Shown: in pieces, positions 61,456 through 64,000 of the stretch
How the letters are laid out: every line of letters begins with the position of its first letter
How positions within the stretch are numbered: the stretch's first letter is position 1
DNA from: Paraburkholderia fynbosensis
GTDB taxonomy: Bacteria; Pseudomonadota; Gammaproteobacteria; Burkholderiales; Burkholderiaceae
Assembly: GCF_902859935.1 (NCBI RefSeq)
Contig: NZ_CADIKI010000005.1
Coordinates: 248,001 to 312,000 of the forward strand
Direction of reading: 5' to 3'
DNA length: 64,000 nucleotides
Position numbers and translations under genes: made by a program
The notes under the pieces: model-generated
The model's database searches: none
Seen by the model: the letters and a program-made list of their open reading frames with translations, nothing else
Told to the model about the DNA's origin: nothing

Positions 61456-61500
61456 CTGTGACATCGTCCGCCGAACAAAAAATGGCGGATCGTGTCACAG
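61456..61500. repeat. Inverted repeat after the cupin gene (terminator or operator)
   Basis: 17-base arms CTGTGACATCGTCCGCC (61456-61472) and GGCGGATCGTGTCACAG (61484-61500), 14 of 17 paired, loop GAACAAAAAAT. There is no T-run on either side, so an operator is as likely as a terminator. Confidence 0.55.
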
Positions 61501-61519
61501 CGCGCGCGCGTCGCCCGTC
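61493..61519 (+). promoter_or_regulatory. Possible ECF41 promoter ahead of the LysR gene
   Basis: TGTCACA (61493-61499), 16 bases, CGTC (61516-61519). These are the -35 and -10 words known for ECF41 sigma factors. It lies 34 bp before the LysR ATG. Confidence 0.5.
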
Positions 61520-61552
61520 TTGAGGATATGCACACCTTCGACCCGACCCGCC

Positions 61553-62593
61553 ATGCCTGACACGCACGCGTTTCGCCGACCATCGGCACCCTCTTCCCTT
61601 TCCGCCCCCGCTTGCGAGGATTCGCTCGCCAGCAGCTTCGCCACCAGCTACGCGGGCGTCATCGCGTTTCTGGCGGTCGCCAGCGAAGGCAGTTTCGCCA
61701 AGGCCGGCGACCGGCTCGGCATCGGCCGCTCGGCCGTGAGCCGCAACATCCAGAAGCTCGAAGCGCAACTGGATGCGCGCCTCTTTCTGCGCACCACCCG
61801 CAGCACCTCGCTCACGCGCGAAGGCGAACTTTTCTACGAGAACTGCCATCCGGGCGTTGAGCGCATCGTGCAGGCGTTGGAGGAAATGCGCGAGCTTCGC
61901 AGCGGGCCGCCGCGCGGGCAATTACGCATCTGTTCGACAAGCGGCTTCGGCCGTGCGATCGTCGCGCCGCTGTTGCGCGGTTTTCACGAGCGCTACCCGG
62001 ATATCGCGCTCGACATGCTGCTCAACGATAATCCGGCCAATTTCACGGCCGACCGCGTCGACGTCGCTTTCCGCGATGGACGCATGGAGGACAGTCAGGT
62101 CGTCGCCAAGCAGTTGATTCCGATGCAGATGATCGTCTGCGCGTCGCCCGCCTACGCACGCGAGCACGGCTTGCCGCGCAGCGTGGCGGAGCTGGCGGCG
62201 CATCGCTGCATCAACTTGCGGGCGGCGTCGGGACGCATCGCCGAATGGGAGTTCAAGGTCAACGGCCTGCCGCACAGGATGACGCCCAACGCCCCACACA
62301 CGTTCAACGATCCGGACCTCGTGCTGCAAGCCGTGCGCGACGGCTCGGGCATTGCGCAGTTCGCCGCGTACCAGGTCTGCGACGCGCTGCGCGACGGGCG
62401 GCTGCGGTCCTGCCTCGAGCAATACGCACCCGACGATCGCGGCCACTACATCTGCTATCTGAGCCGCAAACATCTTCCCGCGCGTATCCGTGTATTCGTC
62501 GATTACATGACAGAACAAACGCGCGCGCTTGACCTCGACTGCATGACCGCATTCCCGGAACTTTCCGCATTGCCCGCGGCGCACGCGCGCTGA
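61553..62593 (+). CDS. LysR-family transcriptional regulator
   Basis: 346-residue LTTR with an N-terminal extension of about 30 residues, helix-turn-helix at 34-92 (FLAVASEGSFAKAGDRLGIG, SAVSRNIQKLEAQL), and a binding domain with CSTSGFGRAIVAPLLRGF. The ATG at 61553 is chosen over an upstream TTG at 61520, which would lie inside the presumed promoter. It precedes an NmrA-like oxidoreductase by 206 bp on the same strand, a likely target. Confidence 0.84.
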   Translation: MPDTHAFRRPSAPSSLSAPACEDSLASSFATSYAGVIAFLAVASEGSFAKAGDRLGIGRSAVSRNIQKLEAQLDARLFLRTTRSTSLTREGELFYENCHPGVERIVQALEEMRELRSGPPRGQLRICSTSGFGRAIVAPLLRGFHERYPDIALDMLLNDNPANFTADRVDVAFRDGRMEDSQVVAKQLIPMQMIVCASPAYAREHGLPRSVAELAAHRCINLRAASGRIAEWEFKVNGLPHRMTPNAPHTFNDPDLVLQAVRDGSGIAQFAAYQVCDALRDGRLRSCLEQYAPDDRGHYICYLSRKHLPARIRVFVDYMTEQTRALDLDCMTAFPELSALPAAHAR

Positions 62594-62799
62594 CTGGTGT
62601 CGTCACGGCAACAGTGCGAGTCGCGGCGCGAGTCTACCGGGCGCCGCGTCCGACGCCTACTATTCACCTCGTACGAGGACCAGATAAATCAGGTCTCCGA
62701 TACAGCCCAACTGCGACGCATCGTGTGCGATGCGCGCGCCACACTCCGAGACATATCCGTGGCCCGTGCGGCCGCACGAACACTCATCGAGAGGACATC

Positions 62800-63555
62800 A
62801 TGAAAATCGTCGTCATTGGCGGTAGCGGACTCATCGGCAGCAAAGTCGTCAACGACCTGCGTACACGCGGTCATGACGTGATCGCGGCGTCGCCCGCGTC
62901 GGGTGTCAACACGATCACAGGCGAGGGACTTGCAGACGCACTGCGCGGCGCGCAGGTCGTCGTCGACGTGGCCAACTCGCCGTCGTTCGAGGACAAGGCC
63001 GTGCTCGAATTCTTCGAAACGTCCGGCCGCAATCTGTTCGCGGCCGAAATTGCCGCGGGCGTCACGCATCACGTCGCGTTGTCGGTGGTCGGCACCGAGC
63101 GGCTCGCAGAAAGCGGCTATTTCCGCGGCAAGATCGCGCAGGAGAAACTGATTCGCGCGTCAGGCGTGCCGTACACGATCATCCAGTCGACGCAATTTTT
63201 CGAGTTCGTCGGCGGCATCGTGCAATCGGGCACCGAAGGCGACACCGTGCGGCTTCCGACCGCGTACATCCAGCCGATCTCCTCGGACGACATCGCCCTC
63301 GCGGTCGCGGACTATGCGCTCGGCAAGCCGCTGAACGGCGTCGTCGAAGTGGCGGGTCCGGAGCGGATTCGGCTGCCCGAACTCGTGGAGCATTTCCTGA
63401 GCGCGACGCACGATCCGCGCAAGGTGGTCGCGGATCCGCACGCGCGCTACTTCGGCGCCGAACTGTACGACGACACGCTGGTGCCTGGTGCAAATCCGCG
63501 TCTCGGCTCGGTCACGTTCGACACATGGTTCCGCCGGTCGCAAGCCGCGCGTTGA
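62800..63555 (+). CDS. NmrA-like NAD(P)-binding oxidoreductase (atypical SDR)
   Basis: 251-residue protein: IVVIGGSGLIGSKVVNDL (NADP loop) at the N-terminus, VVDVANSPSFED, HHVALSVVGTERL and YTIIQSTQFFEFVG; no classical Tyr-x3-Lys, as in NmrA/quinone-reductase-like SDRs. The ATG at 62800 follows GAGAGG. SDR-like oxidoreductases or epimerases are the third usual partner type of ECF41 sigma factors, so it may be part of that module. Confidence 0.85.
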   Translation: MKIVVIGGSGLIGSKVVNDLRTRGHDVIAASPASGVNTITGEGLADALRGAQVVVDVANSPSFEDKAVLEFFETSGRNLFAAEIAAGVTHHVALSVVGTERLAESGYFRGKIAQEKLIRASGVPYTIIQSTQFFEFVGGIVQSGTEGDTVRLPTAYIQPISSDDIALAVADYALGKPLNGVVEVAGPERIRLPELVEHFLSATHDPRKVVADPHARYFGAELYDDTLVPGANPRLGSVTFDTWFRRSQAAR

Positions 63556-63761
63556 AGCAGGAATCTGAACACATTGCGCTCGGCGCGGCTCACCCTTGCT
63601 CGATACGGATCACAGCCGCGACCGTCGTGTACTGTATTCAACCGTCGTCACCGTGAGCGGCGCCCCTCGCCGCGCGGCTCGCCTTTCCGAGTACGATTGA
63701 CGGCATCCATGGGTTTTCCCTGAGCAAATCCATGTCGATACCCGCATTGCCGATTCGTCGT

Positions 63762-63780
63762 AGAAGTAAGTCCAACTTCT
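63762..63780. promoter_or_regulatory. Small dyad ahead of the SRPBCC gene
   Basis: AGAAGT and ACTTCT six-base arms seven bases apart, ending 21 bp before the start codon. It could be an operator, but the arms are short. Confidence 0.3.
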
Positions 63781-63801
63781 CTAGTGAAAGGCGAGCACAT
63801 C

Positions 63802-64000
63802 ATGACTACCGGAACCATTCATCTTCACCGCGTCTTGCGCGCCACGCCCGAGCGCATCTACCGGGCCTTCCTCGAACCCGATGCAATCGTGCGGTGGCTG
63901 CCTCCCTACGGCTTTACCTGCCAGGTCCACCACATGGATGCCCGCGTCGGCGGCACCCACAAGATGTCTTTCCGTAACTTCGGCACCGGCCATAGCCACT
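63802..64000 (+). CDS. SRPBCC/AHSA1-domain protein (3' end outside the window)
   Basis: The first 66 residues are visible: MTTGTIHLHRVLRATPERIY, then RAFLEPDAIVRWLPPYGFTC and VGGTHKMSFRNFGTG, the standard start of AHSA1/YndB-type START-like proteins. GAAAGG lies 12 bases upstream. These small hydrophobic-cavity proteins are often paired with ArsR regulators. The gene runs off the right edge, so its length and partner are not visible. Confidence 0.85.
   Translation, partial: MTTGTIHLHRVLRATPERIYRAFLEPDAIVRWLPPYGFTCQVHHMDARVGGTHKMSFRNFGTGHSH

Overview
The window is GC-rich and densely coded, and most of it is chromosomal accessory and catabolic gene content. It looks like a member of the Burkholderiaceae, most likely Paraburkholderia, Burkholderia or Caballeronia. 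The main indications are an OmpC-type porin, AAHS and Liv transporters, small basic and Gln-rich proteins of the type seen in that family, and an alcaligin-type siderophore operon otherwise known from Bordetella and Ralstonia. That placement is inference from protein style, not from a marker gene. I see no rRNA, tRNA, CRISPR array, insertion sequence or phage gene.

Layout. 1-5754: most of a hydroxamate siderophore operon running rightwards: MFS exporter, AlcB acyltransferase, AlcC NIS synthetase, FhuF-type reductase and the Rieske putrescine 2-hydroxylase AlcE. 5938-8200: a convergent ZnuD-type zinc receptor with two Zur-like palindromes in its promoter, so it is probably not the siderophore receptor. 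8390-10773: a LysR and a divergent DHA2 drug exporter. 10989-28668: the most interesting block, about 18 kb and 13 genes in five promoter units: a Liv ABC importer with a LivM-LivG-LivF triple fusion, a nucleotide-sugar-epimerase-like protein, three 3-ketosteroid-dehydrogenase-like flavoproteins, an AAHS permease, a TIM-barrel isomerase, a NIPSNAP protein, a Gfo/Idh dehydrogenase, a shikimate-dehydrogenase-like enzyme and an IclR regulator. The five promoter regions carry near-identical 21-bp operators, so these genes form one regulon. It looks like an undescribed pathway that imports and dehydrogenates an alicyclic (hydroaromatic) acid.

29068-33744: stress and housekeeping accessory genes (YghA-like SDR, DUF72, the cross-linking uracil-DNA glycosylase UdgX, GFA, a ParB-like protein and three small proteins, two of them very short). 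33881-41612: a YdeP-type molybdoenzyme, a strip of decayed genes (cytochrome c and formaldehyde dehydrogenase remnants), a flavodoxin-fold reductase, an amino-acid binding protein and a cNMP-domain/thioredoxin-reductase-like fusion. 41917-46905: a porin, GH31 alpha-glucosidase and MFS permease operon for an alpha-glycoside. 47340-49163: a PepSY remnant and an RhlE-type helicase.

49710-64000: a run of small regulator/enzyme pairs, several with visible operators: TetR with an alpha/beta hydrolase, TetR with an MFS exporter, TetR with a GST, a self-contained MarR-GNAT fusion, and an ECF41 (SigJ) sigma factor with its usual partners (AhpD-like protein, cupin, NmrA-like oxidoreductase). An SRPBCC/AHSA1 protein runs off the right edge. 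Two regulator promoters in this part appear to give leaderless transcripts.
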